A stretch of DNA of 64,000 nt from Phycisphaeraceae bacterium (GTDB taxonomy: Bacteria; Planctomycetota; Phycisphaerae; Phycisphaerales; Phycisphaeraceae): positions 310,001-374,000 of the forward strand of contig JAJDCY010000023.1 in assembly GCA_029260595.1 (NCBI GenBank), given 5' to 3'. Numbering within the stretch: the first letter of the stretch is position 1; every line of letters starts with the position of its first letter. Under the pieces are notes generated by a model. It was not told the DNA's origin. It searched no databases and saw only the letters and a list, made by a program, of their open reading frames with translations. Made by a program: the position numbers and the translations under genes. This document shows, in pieces, positions 33,694 through 41,888 of the stretch.

Positions 33694-34191
33694 CTACATC
33701 ATCACGGGTTTGCGACCCGCGGCCCGCCGCGCGTCGGCGACGTTGCCGCGATGCGACATCACGTGCTGCGCTACCGTCAGGAAGGTTTTTCCGTAGGTGG
33801 CAAAGTACGGCTCCAGACCTTTGGGCGGATCGGCGGCCGGCTTGTCCAGGTCCTGGTCGGTCAACGACTGGAGCAGCTTCATGTTTGCGGCACGCAGCTC
33901 GGTGAACTTTGCCCGGACCTCGTCGAACGATGGGTACAGGCCCGGATCGTCGACCGGTTCGATCCCACCGTCAAACAAGGGCCTCCAATGTTCGACGGGA
34001 TTGGGCTCGCCGAATAACGCGGCACGGACCAGCCCCTCGCCGAAGGTCAAGTGGCCCAGCACCCAAAGCGGGTGGCTGCCACCGTTGGGTGTCGGGAATG
34101 TCAGCGGCGCATCTTTCATGTCGTCGATCAGGCTCATGACGACGTTTTCGCTTAACTCCATCGTGAACTGGATTGCTTCGATCGCTTTCAT
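33694..34191 (-). CDS. DinB-family four-helix protein
   Basis: A 165-residue protein with the DinB/YfiT-like fold. The three metal-ligand His residues are at 47 (VLGHLTF), 143 and 147 (HVMSHRGN), spaced as in metal-binding DinB proteins. The family includes thiol transferases (bacillithiol or mycothiol S-transferases) and many unknowns; no DNA-damage role should be assumed. It lies between the ArsR regulator and TfoX_N genes, 17 bp after arsR, and is probably under the same operator. Confidence 0.88.
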   Translation of the reverse strand: MKAIEAIQFTMELSENVVMSLIDDMKDAPLTFPTPNGGSHPLWVLGHLTFGEGLVRAALFGEPNPVEHWRPLFDGGIEPVDDPGLYPSFDEVRAKFTELRAANMKLLQSLTDQDLDKPAADPPKGLEPYFATYGKTFLTVAQHVMSHRGNVADARRAAGRKPVMM

Positions 34192-34208
34192 AATGGTTTG
34201 CTCCTAAG

Positions 34209-34550
34209 TCAAGTGTTTTGTCGGTTCGATCGATCCTTTTCGATTGCATCTTTGAGTCCGATCAGGCTCTTGGCCCAGTGTTCCTCGTAGTTGCTGACCC
34301 AGCGCTCGTAGATCCGCCGGATCGGGATGGCGTTGAGCGAGTTGATGCGCAGGCGGCCTTCGTGTCGTGTGTTGATCAGCCCGGCCTGTCGGAGCACGTC
34401 GATGTGCTTCATCACGCCGAAGCGGCTTAGGCCCGGGAACTGCTCGACGAGCCGCGTCGTGGTACAGGGGCCATCGCGGAGCAGATCGAGGATCTCGCGA
34501 CGGGTCGTGTCGGCCAGTGCTTTCCAGACCAGGTCTTGTGAGCTTGGCAT
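34209..34550 (-). CDS. ArsR-family winged-helix regulator
   Basis: A 113-residue regulator. The HTH segment is ADTTRREILDLLRDGPCTTTRLVEQF followed by the recognition helix SRFGVMKHIDVLRQAGL and a wing (TRHEGRLRINSL). There is no metal-binding Cys pair of the classic ArsR kind; the single Cys at PCTTT may be redox-sensitive. The class that pairs with SRPBCC proteins usually represses its own operon. It is 41 bp downstream of the SRPBCC gene. The perfect palindrome over the operon promoter is its likely operator. Confidence 0.9.
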   Translation of the reverse strand: MPSSQDLVWKALADTTRREILDLLRDGPCTTTRLVEQFPGLSRFGVMKHIDVLRQAGLINTRHEGRLRINSLNAIPIRRIYERWVSNYEEHWAKSLIGLKDAIEKDRSNRQNT

Positions 34551-34591
34551 CGGGTGTGTTTCATGTGCGTCGCGTAGGCCAGCCGGGTGCG

Positions 34592-35020
34592 CTAAGTCAG
34601 ATCGCTTCTCACCTGGGCGAGGTAGGCGTCCCAGCCCTCAACAACCCCGTCGCGGTGATCGTCCTGAATCAACCCCAGTGCGCTGTGCCTTAGCGACACG
34701 CGCGTGCCGGAACCGGTCTCGCTAAGACGCAGGCTCAGGTGGCCGGCGACGGGGTAGGACATGAACATCGGGCCCTGCAGCTCAAGCAGGATCGGCGGCT
34801 TGATCACCTGAACAAACCCCCAGAGGTGGCCGGCGTCGCGGTCGAGATCGCGGAACCACCGCCCGCCCGGCCAACGCTCGAGCTTAAGCGGCATCGGCTT
34901 GTCTTGATACCCGGTGTTGCGGCTGCTCAGCCGGGTTATCAGGCCCTCGAACACCTCGGCGATCGGGGCGTTGATATCGATGTGCTGCTCGACGTTGAGG
35001 ATGAGTTTGTCGGTGTCCAT
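34592..35020 (-). CDS. SRPBCC (AHSA1-like) protein
   Basis: A 142-residue START-fold protein: an N-terminal strand VEQHIDINAPIAEVFEGL, the RWPGGRWFRDL segment typical of AHSA1 proteins, LWGFVQVIKPPILLELQGP, and a long C-terminal helix. Such proteins bind small hydrophobic ligands in a deep cavity. It is the first gene of the operon and has a good Shine-Dalgarno, AGGAG, eight bases before the ATG. Paired with the ArsR gene it may bind or process the signal, but the ligand is unknown. Confidence 0.88.
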   Translation of the reverse strand: MDTDKLILNVEQHIDINAPIAEVFEGLITRLSSRNTGYQDKPMPLKLERWPGGRWFRDLDRDAGHLWGFVQVIKPPILLELQGPMFMSYPVAGHLSLRLSETGSGTRVSLRHSALGLIQDDHRDGVVEGWDAYLAQVRSDLT

Positions 35021-35080
35021 GGGTTGGCTCCTAGTCGGAACGGGGTTATGCAGGCGTCGGCCGGGTGTATGGTCGCACCA

Positions 35081-35121
35081 AATACGTTACTAAATAGTAA
35101 CGTATTGGACGGCAAAGTCAA
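35081..35121 (-). promoter_or_regulatory. Operon promoter with overlapping palindromic operator
   Basis: A perfect inverted repeat with 11-base arms and a 4-base centre spans 35081-35106 (AATACGTTACT, AAAT, AGTAACGTATT). On the minus strand the -35 TTGACT (35116-35121) and -10 TACTAT (35094-35099) are 16 bases apart, so the -10 lies inside the palindrome. Binding by the ArsR regulator would block polymerase, giving autoregulation of the SRPBCC-arsR-dinB-tfoX run. Confidence 0.75.
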
Positions 35122-35171
35122 GCTCCGGGGTCGAGAAAAACTTTCAGAGTCGCACAAAATCGGCGTAAGGG

Positions 35172-35609
35172 CTACGTCCGCCCATAGATGTATTCGTGCA
35201 GGTATTGGATGACGACTTCCTGGTTGTTCGCGTTATGCGCGTTCAGGTCGCCGATCGAGATGATCCCGACCAGGTGTTTTTTGTCGTCAACCACCGGCAG
35301 GTGGCGGATCCTCTGCGTCTTCATCAGGCTGCGGGCCTGTTCGATCGTGGTGTTAGGCTTACAGAACGCGACCTCCGTGGTCATCACCTCGGTCACGCAA
35401 GTGGTCGCGGGGTCTCGCTTGGTCACGATCACCCGCCGCAGCACGTCCCGCTCAGTAAAAATCCCTTCGAGTCGCCCGCTGGTGGTGACGACAAGCGCAC
35501 CGATCTTGTGCTCGTTCATCATCAGCGCGGCGTCGAGTACCGTGACATCGCCGTCAATCGAATGAACGTTCGGGCCTTTGTTGTCCAGGATCGCTTGGAC
35601 CGTCGGCAT
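35172..35609 (-). CDS. Two-CBS-domain protein
   Basis: A 145-residue protein of two CBS domains in tandem (about 15-70 and 78-137). The first has DAALMMNEHKIGALVV and GIFTERDVLRRVI; the second has ARSLMKTQRIRHLPVV and LVGIISIGDLN. The pair binds adenine nucleotides and serves as an energy sensor or a regulatory partner. AAAGGG precedes the ATG at 35609; a longer in-frame start at 35732 adds sequence with no family match. It stands alone between the SRPBCC operon promoter and the AKR-like gene. Confidence 0.9.
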   Translation of the reverse strand: MPTVQAILDNKGPNVHSIDGDVTVLDAALMMNEHKIGALVVTTSGRLEGIFTERDVLRRVIVTKRDPATTCVTEVMTTEVAFCKPNTTIEQARSLMKTQRIRHLPVVDDKKHLVGIISIGDLNAHNANNQEVVIQYLHEYIYGRT

Positions 35610-35738
35610 GGCTAACCCTTTCGAAGTGGTCCCATTGGCCTCACCCTGCCGGATGTCGTAAATCGTACCATCGAGCACGTGCCGAAGGCAAAACACGATC
35701 GCAACCCCCGCCGTGGGGTGGGCAGGCGTCACAACCTG

Positions 35739-36515
35739 TCAGAGCACAGGCGGAAGGCCCCGTTTTAGCGACGGTGGCGGCGGATGCGTGGCTTGATAGT
35801 CGGCCCAACAGACAGCGAGCTGCTGTGCCGTCATCGGTGTGAGCCCGTCAGGCACACCCGCCATCACCGGCAACACATCGTCGGCGCGGCCAAGCGCGAA
35901 TCGAACCGCTTCCACACCGGACGGCTCGGAGCCCTGCAACGCCAGGCAACCCATCGAATGATCGTGCGCAGCTTGGATCGCGCGGTACGCCGCGGACTGC
36001 TCGCTGAGGTTGTAGGGGAACACCAGAAACCTGGCAGCCGTGTTGATCGCCATCCACTCGATCGCCAACGGGTTGGTATGGCCCAAGCCGATCTCGCCGA
36101 TCTCGCCGCGTTCGCGCAGATCGTGCAGGCTCTGCATCAACGCGCCCCCTTTGAGGTCGGCCGGATCCTCGACCCACAGCACAAGCAGGTCCGCGCTGCT
36201 GATCTGCAACGCGGCGATACGGTCGCGTACCAAGTCGGGCAACCGCCTGGCGAACGCGGGTTCGGCAACACCCAACGCTACGGGGCACTGGACGGCCGAC
36301 GGAGCTGACGGCCCGTCGCCGCGCAGCTCAACGAGTTGAGGCGCGATCATTTGCAGTGTGTCTGAATCGGTATCGGGATCGATCACGATCAGCGATGGGT
36401 GTGTGCGCACCGAACCGGCATCCGGGCCGAGCAGCACGCTCGCCGACCATGCGCAGGGACCGACGTGGATCGATGATCCCGCCCACTGCCGCCGCGGCCA
36501 GGCGTCGGTCGTCAT
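35739..36515 (-). CDS. Aldo/keto reductase-like protein, probably catalytically degenerate
   Basis: A 258-residue protein with the second-half pattern of aldo/keto reductases: ISSADLLVLWVEDPADL, then SLHDLRERGEIGEIGLGHTN and FLVFPYNLSEQSA. At the place of the catalytic His of the usual DLYLIHWPD strand it has Trp (DLLVLWVED), and I see no clear catalytic Tyr-Lys pair in the short N-terminal part. It is therefore probably a non-catalytic barrel or a very divergent enzyme. Its ATG overlaps the stop of mpg by 4 bp, so the two are co-translated. Confidence 0.6.
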   Translation of the reverse strand: MTTDAWPRRQWAGSSIHVGPCAWSASVLLGPDAGSVRTHPSLIVIDPDTDSDTLQMIAPQLVELRGDGPSAPSAVQCPVALGVAEPAFARRLPDLVRDRIAALQISSADLLVLWVEDPADLKGGALMQSLHDLRERGEIGEIGLGHTNPLAIEWMAINTAARFLVFPYNLSEQSAAYRAIQAAHDHSMGCLALQGSEPSGVEAVRFALGRADDVLPVMAGVPDGLTPMTAQQLAVCWADYQATHPPPPSLKRGLPPVL

Positions 36516-37129
36516 CGGCTACGACTCACGTGTGGGTTGTTCTGGAAAAAGAAACGCAAGGGCTTTTTCGCCCACTCGCCGGCATACGCAACGCCGATAC
36601 GCGGCGAGGTTGTGATTGTTGTGCGGGCCGGATCGCAATCGGTTGTGCCTTCGATCAGCACGGCCTTGCTGGTTACCAGGTCCACCCCATCGAGCTCGCG
36701 ATCGATCGCGAGTGCCTGGCAGAGCTTGGCCGGGCCGGAACACAGATCGGTTTCGCGCAGTGATTCCTTTTTCTTGCGGCGGCGTCCTTGCATGACGGAC
36801 AATCCCTCGTCCGGCTCGAGCGCCCGCAGCAGCACCGCCACCGGCTCATCCTTCGTGCCGGCAACGACGTTCATGCAGTGGTGCATCCCATAGGTGAAGT
36901 AGACGTAGGCGTGCCCGGCGTCGCCCCACATCGATTCGTTCCGGGCTGTGCGGCGTCCCTGATAGGTGTGCGCTGCTCGGTCCGGCACACCCAAATACGC
37001 CTCGACCTCGACGATGCGGCCGGACACTCGGGCGCCGTCGACGACACGCACCAGCCGCTTGCCGAGCAGGTCGTGAGCCAGCGAAACCGGGTCTCGCCGA
37101 TAAAATACCCTGGTCAACCGCTTCGCCAT
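36512..37129 (-). CDS. 3-methyladenine DNA glycosylase (AAG/Mpg family)
   Basis: A 205-residue base-excision repair enzyme removing alkylated purines and hypoxanthine. The N-terminus has LAHDLLGKRLVR, the catalytic region is GRIVEVEAYLG with Glu43 as the general base, and YVYFTYGMHHCMNVV is the intercalation and substrate-pocket segment. SGPAKLCQALAID and SPRIGVAYAGEWA complete the fold. An insertion rich in Lys and Arg (around QGRRRKKKES) probably contacts DNA. It overlaps the AKR-like gene by ATGA and is divergent from crcB. Confidence 0.95.
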   Translation of the reverse strand: MAKRLTRVFYRRDPVSLAHDLLGKRLVRVVDGARVSGRIVEVEAYLGVPDRAAHTYQGRRTARNESMWGDAGHAYVYFTYGMHHCMNVVAGTKDEPVAVLLRALEPDEGLSVMQGRRRKKKESLRETDLCSGPAKLCQALAIDRELDGVDLVTSKAVLIEGTTDCDPARTTITTSPRIGVAYAGEWAKKPLRFFFQNNPHVSRSR

Positions 37130-37198
37130 GACGACAGTCTACTCGGTCGGCGAACGCGATCAGGCGTAGAATCGAGCCGTCTAACATAGGGCATCACG

Positions 37199-37591
37199 AT
37201 GTGGGTCAAACTAGTTCTCCTGGCGGGCGCGGGCGGGTTGGGTGCCGTGTCCCGATACGGTTTGTCGCTGGCGATCCACCGCTGGGTGCCCGGTGATGGC
37301 CCGGCGTCAAGCATGTGGGCGACGCTGGGCGTGAACCTTCTCGGGTGCTTGCTGTTCGGCTTGGTCTGGTCTTTCACCGAGTCTCGGATGGCCGTGCCCA
37401 GCCACACGCGGTTGGTCGTGTTGGTCGGATTCCTCGGATCATTCACAACATTCTCGACGTTCGCGTTCGAGACCGGGTCGCTGATTCGTGCGTCACAATG
37501 GTGGTCCGTCGCGGTCAACTTAGCCGCCCACAACCTGCTCGGGATCGCCGCGTCGATGATTGGGATCGCGCTCGGCAAAGCCGTCGCATGA
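37199..37591 (+). CDS. crcB: Fluoride channel CrcB/Fluc
   Basis: A 130-residue membrane protein with four helices. The signature GFLGSFTTFSTFAFET holds the Phe-box and the Na+ site; GAVSRYGL in helix 1 and NLLGCLLFG in helix 2 are also conserved. Fluc channels export fluoride as dual-topology dimers. The only notable upstream element is TAGAAT near 37177, a possible -10; I do not see a fluoride riboswitch in the 69-base gap. It converges on the ferredoxin reductase gene. Confidence 0.93.
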   Translation: MWVKLVLLAGAGGLGAVSRYGLSLAIHRWVPGDGPASSMWATLGVNLLGCLLFGLVWSFTESRMAVPSHTRLVVLVGFLGSFTTFSTFAFETGSLIRASQWWSVAVNLAAHNLLGIAASMIGIALGKAVA

Positions 37592-37623
37592 CGGTGGTGA
37601 CTCTTGATCAATCGTCGCTCGAC

Positions 37624-38436
37624 TCACCAATACCGCTCGAAGTGGATGTTGCCCGGCTGATCCTTTCGATCGGTGACGAAGCCTCGACCCTCGAGCGATT
37701 CGCGCACACCCTCGATCATCAGCGGGTTCCCGCAAAGCATCACGTGGCAACGATCCGGGTCGAGCGGCTCGCCGACATAGTTCTCATACGCATCGGGCTC
37801 GAGCACGGTCTGCACACGCCCGCGGTGGCCTTGCCATGACGACTCGGCCGGCTCACGCGTCACGGCTGGGATGTAGACAATCGTCGGGTCATTGGCGGCG
37901 AGATGCTCCAACTCCGCCCGATATCCGAGGTCGGCCTCACAACGTGCGCCCTGAACGATCACGCAGCGTCGCCACCGCCCCCGCCCACGATACCGGCGCA
38001 CCATCGAGATGTACGGCGCCAACCCCGTGCCTGTCGCGACCATCACAACGTCCGCATCGCCCGGGATCCCGTCGAGCGTGAAGTGCCCCTTGGCGTGATC
38101 ATCCATCCAAACCCGCCCGCCTTCGTGGACTTCCCACAGCAGGCTCGTCAACCGCCCGTCCTCCACCCGGACCAGGTAGAACTCCAGAGAGTCCCGCTCG
38201 GTCGGCGACGACGCGATCGAGTACGCCCGACGAAACAACCGCGGTCGCCCGTCTCGGCGCGCGGATGGCTGCGGCGTCGCACTCTCAGGCGGCGGCTTGG
38301 GCAACCCGAGCATCGCGAACTGCCCGGGCTCGAACGACGGGACCGGCCCGTGGTCCGGCGCGAATCGCACGATGCTCAGATCGTCCGTCACGTCCTCGCG
38401 GTAGATCAACGAAGCATTGAAAACGTCGTCAGCCAT
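37624..38436 (-). CDS. fpr: Ferredoxin/flavodoxin-NADP reductase
   Basis: A 270-residue flavoprotein. The FAD-binding motif is RRAYSIASSP (69-78), the NADP-binding motif VMVATGTGLAPYISM (from about 131), CGNP is the nicotinamide motif, and the C-terminus ends in aromatic FERYW, as in the bacterial Fpr subclass. A Pro-rich insertion of about 15 residues (PPPESATPQPSARR) lies before the FAD motif. It moves electrons between NADPH and ferredoxin or flavodoxin. It is transcribed on its own, 63 bp downstream of the OB-fold protein gene. Confidence 0.93.
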   Translation of the reverse strand: MADDVFNASLIYREDVTDDLSIVRFAPDHGPVPSFEPGQFAMLGLPKPPPESATPQPSARRDGRPRLFRRAYSIASSPTERDSLEFYLVRVEDGRLTSLLWEVHEGGRVWMDDHAKGHFTLDGIPGDADVVMVATGTGLAPYISMVRRYRGRGRWRRCVIVQGARCEADLGYRAELEHLAANDPTIVYIPAVTREPAESSWQGHRGRVQTVLEPDAYENYVGEPLDPDRCHVMLCGNPLMIEGVRESLEGRGFVTDRKDQPGNIHFERYW

Positions 38437-38499
38437 TCGCGATCCTCATAGTGAGTCGATGCGGAGATATCGTAGTCACATCAGCGGCGTCGCGGCCGG

Positions 38500-39102
38500 C
38501 TACTCGACAACTTCGATCTGCGATGCGTCGGTTACGCGGATCTGCGGCCGACCTTTATATAGGCTGATCTTCCCGCTGACACGGATCGTGCGATGAAGGA
38601 AATAGACCTCAGGCTTCTGCGGCCAGTCGTCAAGTGTCTTGCGACTCAGCACGACGTAAAAGACACCGCGCCAGTCCCGCGCGAAATTCAAAAAGCAAAC
38701 CGCTCCGGCGTTGTGCGTCCCCACGATGCGCCCCTCGACCGTCATCGTCCGGCCCACATACCGATCGGCTTGCCCCCAGGAGATCACACTACCGGCCGGG
38801 ACAAGATCGTCGTCCGCAGTCTGCGGATCCGCGAGGCGGCGCGGCGGTACTAACTCGGGACGATCCGCCCCAGCCGGAGCGATCGGCGGGGGGTACTCGA
38901 AACCCGAGTCCTCCACTGGCGGATCAAGATAGTCGTCGGGCGGAGCCTGTCGCTCGACCGCGGGTGCGTCGGGCTCAGCCACAACATCGGCATCAGGTGG
39001 GCCGTCCGTTGACCGCCAAATCATGATGCCGCAAGCGACTATCAATAGACCGAGCACAGGCAAACCCCACCGCCATTTCTTGTCAATGCCCTGCCGGACC
39101 AC
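38500..39102 (-). CDS. Membrane-anchored protein with C-terminal OB-fold-like domain
   Basis: A 200-residue protein with one N-terminal helix (WGLPVLGLLIVACGIMIW), a Pro- and Asp-rich linker (about residues 35-95), and a C-terminal beta-barrel domain. The domain (about 100-200) has the strand order of an OB-fold: VGRTMTVEGRIVGTHNAG, VCFLNFARDWRGVFYVVLSR, RTIRVSGKISLYKGRPQI and TDASQIEVV. Such domains bind nucleic acids, oligosaccharides or proteins; here it would be periplasmic. No narrower assignment is possible. It is divergent from the DNA polymerase III delta' gene. Confidence 0.7.
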   Translation of the reverse strand: MVRQGIDKKWRWGLPVLGLLIVACGIMIWRSTDGPPDADVVAEPDAPAVERQAPPDDYLDPPVEDSGFEYPPPIAPAGADRPELVPPRRLADPQTADDDLVPAGSVISWGQADRYVGRTMTVEGRIVGTHNAGAVCFLNFARDWRGVFYVVLSRKTLDDWPQKPEVYFLHRTIRVSGKISLYKGRPQIRVTDASQIEVVE

Positions 39103-39209
39103 AAGTCAGCTTCCTATGTGGTAAAAACAAACGCGATTCAAGCTGGCGACATGATACCCGGTTGGCGCAAGAGACAATGTCCCGCCAGTACGAACGGCAT
39201 AGGAACGCA

Positions 39210-40361
39210 ATGGAAAACATCGTCGGCCAAAACCGAGCCATCGAGCAACTCCAAACCGTGCTGCGCAGCGGGAGGATGCACCACGCGTACACTTTCTGCG
39301 GCCCGGCCGGGATCGGGAAGTTCACCACCGCCGCGGCCTATGCGCGGGTCCTGCTATGTCATGGTCGGCAGAGTGATCTCGCCGGCAATACCGCCGCGTG
39401 CGGCGAATGCGCGTCGTGTCGGCTGCTTATGGATACTGCGACGGGCGACGGACTCGATACAGCCGCGCACCCCGACTGCCACGTGATCCGCAAGGAGCTC
39501 GTCGCGGATTCGTCCATCGCCAACCTGCGGCGGCGCAAGCAAACAAACATCCCGATCGACTTGCTGCGCGAGCTGATGATCGGTGGCGAGACCGACGATA
39601 AGAAGTTCCATGAATCCGCGGCCTTCCAATCCGCCCACCTCAGTCACGGCCAGGTGTTCATCATCGACGAGGCCGAGTTGCTCGATCCTCAAGGCCAGAA
39701 TGCCCTGCTAAAAACCCTCGAAGAGCCGCCCGCCCAAACCTACATCATCCTTGTGACCGCCAGCGTCGACCGCCTGCTGATGACGATCCGTAGCCGCTGC
39801 CAGCCGGTCGTGTTCGTCCCGCTGAGCGACGCGGCTGTAGCCGATTGGTTGGATCAGCGACCCGATCTACCGAGTGATGCGGACAAGCGCTGGCTCATCA
39901 CGTTCGCGTCGGGAAGTCTCGGCCGTGCCCAGCTCGCGATCGATTACGAACTCGGCGAGTGGGCGCAATCGATCCTGCCGCAACTCGACGCCATGGCGCA
40001 AGGCCGATACCCCGATCAACTCGGCGCTGAGATGGCGGCGCGGATCGATACGTTCGCCAAAGCCTGGGTCGATGAGCACGAAAACGCGTCGAAGGAAGCC
40101 GCGAACAAGCGGGCCGCCGGCCTGATGTGGGCGGTGGTCACACAACACGCGCGCAGCCGGATCACGGAGTTGGCTACCGACTGCGACCCCCACGACCCAG
40201 CCGCAGCCGAGACCGTCATGACCCCCTGGCTCGGGATGATCGACAGCGCGAACAAGGCCCAACATGAGCTGAACGCCAATATCAACCCCGGCGTTGTCAC
40301 AGACCACCTGGTCAGCATGATCTACCGATCGTTCACGCCACCAGCCACGGCCAACCGCTGA
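39210..40361 (+). CDS. holB: DNA polymerase III delta' subunit
   Basis: A 383-residue AAA+ clamp-loader protein. It starts ENIVGQNRAIEQLQ, then GRMHHAYTFCGPAGIGK (Walker-A-like, 31-37). A four-Cys zinc module uses Cys50, Cys64, Cys67 and Cys70 (CGECASCRLL). Next come QVFIIDEAELLDPQGQNALL (Walker B and sensor), LKTLEEPP, and RSRCQ, the SRC motif that provides the arginine finger. The ATG at 39210 is chosen because AGGA precedes it at six bases and the family fold begins there; ATG 39177 and TTG 39162 lie upstream in frame. It works in the replisome with tau and delta. Confidence 0.9.
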   Translation: MENIVGQNRAIEQLQTVLRSGRMHHAYTFCGPAGIGKFTTAAAYARVLLCHGRQSDLAGNTAACGECASCRLLMDTATGDGLDTAAHPDCHVIRKELVADSSIANLRRRKQTNIPIDLLRELMIGGETDDKKFHESAAFQSAHLSHGQVFIIDEAELLDPQGQNALLKTLEEPPAQTYIILVTASVDRLLMTIRSRCQPVVFVPLSDAAVADWLDQRPDLPSDADKRWLITFASGSLGRAQLAIDYELGEWAQSILPQLDAMAQGRYPDQLGAEMAARIDTFAKAWVDEHENASKEAANKRAAGLMWAVVTQHARSRITELATDCDPHDPAAAETVMTPWLGMIDSANKAQHELNANINPGVVTDHLVSMIYRSFTPPATANR

Positions 40362-40389
40362 CCCGCCATCGTCCTAAGATAGGGTCGCG

Positions 40390-41823
40390 ATGTCCTGGCT
40401 ATTCATCTACGGAATCGTCGAGTGGTCGACGCGCCTGATCATGGTCCCCGTGATCCTGCGACGCCGATTCCAACCCGCGACATCGCTGGCCTGGCTGACG
40501 CTGATCTTCTTCATCCCGATCGCAGGGCTGGCGGCCTACCTGCTGTTCGGTGCGCACCGGCTGGGGCTGCGGCGCGTGAGGCGATACCAGAACACAATCA
40601 ACACCATGCGCGTCGCGCAGCAGGCGTCCTACCAAACCGACCTGACCGTCCGCCCCGATGTCGACCCGGCGCTCCGCCCTGTCATCCTGCAGGCCGAACG
40701 CATCACCGGCATGCCAATCCTCGGCGGCAACGAAGTTGATTTGGTCAGCGATACCGACGACATGATCGATCGCCTTGTGCGCGATATCGACGCGGCCGAG
40801 CGCCATGTGCATCTTCTGTTCTACATCTTTCGGCCGGACCAGACCGGGCTGCGTGTCGCAGACGCGTTGATCCGTGCGGCGGCGCGCGGCGTGCGATGCC
40901 GATTGCTTGCCGATGCGGTCGGGTCTCGCCACCTGTTCTCGCGGCGCGGGCTGGGCAAACGGCTGAACGAACACCACGTTACGACGGTGGCGATGCTGCC
41001 CGCGGCACCGATCCGCCGACGCCTGGCGCGCGTCGACCTGCGCAACCACCGCAAGCTCGCGGTGATCGACGGCAAGACGGCGTATACCGGCAGCCAGAAC
41101 ATCGTTAACGCCGGGTACGGCCACAAGCGGGCCGGGCGATGGATCGATCTGAGTGGCCGGTTTGAAGGCCCGCTTGTCGGGCAACTCCAAGCGGTTTTCG
41201 TCGAGGACTGGATGTTCGACACCAACGAGATGCTCGACGACGAAAGCATCTTCCCCAACCTCCTCCCGGTCGGTGGCGTGCCCGCGCAAGCCGTGCCAAC
41301 CGGGCCGTCTGAAGATTCCGTCGCGCTGCAACGGGTGATCCTCGCCGCGATCAACGCCGCCCAACGCAAGATCATAATCACCAGCCCCTACCTTGTCCCG
41401 GACGAGGCAACGACCGTCGCCCTGTACATGGCGGTCGATCGTGGTGTTGAAGTCACCATCACGATCCCCTACCGCTGCGATCACCCGCTGGTTTCCGCGG
41501 CCGGGCGTGCCTACATCGAGCCGCTGCTCGCCGCCGGGGTACGTGTGTTCCGATTCCACCCGGGCATGCTGCACGCCAAAACCATGACGGTTGATGACGC
41601 GTTCTCGCTGCTCGGATCGAGCAACCTGGACATCCGCAGCTTCTTCTTGAACTTCGAACTCAACGTGCTGCTGTACGGCAGTCAGATCACCCGCGAGCTG
41701 CGGTTCGCCCAGACCGGGTATCTCGCCGACGCAACCCCGATCTCACTCGATGATTGGCGGCAACGCCCAACGCTGGCGCGCTACGCGGAAAGTGCTGCCG
41801 CGCTGCTGTCCCCGTTGCTATAG
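40390..41823 (+). CDS. cls: Cardiolipin synthase, phospholipase D family
   Basis: A 477-residue inner-membrane enzyme. Two N-terminal helices (residues of about 3-20 and 33-52) lead to two PLD domains. The first HKD motif is HRKLAVID (His220, Lys222, Asp227) followed by GKTAYTGSQN; the second is HAKTMTVDD (His395, Lys397) followed by LLGSSNLDIRSF. The spacing and the N-terminal membrane pair match bacterial ClsA-type enzymes, which join two phosphatidylglycerols to make cardiolipin. It follows holB by 28 bp and may be co-transcribed. Confidence 0.94.
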   Translation: MSWLFIYGIVEWSTRLIMVPVILRRRFQPATSLAWLTLIFFIPIAGLAAYLLFGAHRLGLRRVRRYQNTINTMRVAQQASYQTDLTVRPDVDPALRPVILQAERITGMPILGGNEVDLVSDTDDMIDRLVRDIDAAERHVHLLFYIFRPDQTGLRVADALIRAAARGVRCRLLADAVGSRHLFSRRGLGKRLNEHHVTTVAMLPAAPIRRRLARVDLRNHRKLAVIDGKTAYTGSQNIVNAGYGHKRAGRWIDLSGRFEGPLVGQLQAVFVEDWMFDTNEMLDDESIFPNLLPVGGVPAQAVPTGPSEDSVALQRVILAAINAAQRKIIITSPYLVPDEATTVALYMAVDRGVEVTITIPYRCDHPLVSAAGRAYIEPLLAAGVRVFRFHPGMLHAKTMTVDDAFSLLGSSNLDIRSFFLNFELNVLLYGSQITRELRFAQTGYLADATPISLDDWRQRPTLARYAESAAALLSPLL

Positions 41824-41888
41824 AACGGGAATGCGATCATCCCGGCAGATCGTCTATGCTGTACGCAGTCGGCCCCGAGTTGCACGCC

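Noticed and set aside
37130..37198. Fluoride riboswitch before crcB
   Set aside because: The gap is only 69 bases and I cannot find the conserved crcB motif elements.
40399..41574. Long antisense frame over the cardiolipin synthase gene
   Set aside because: The sense strand carries both HKD motifs; the antisense frame has no domain and shadow-like composition.
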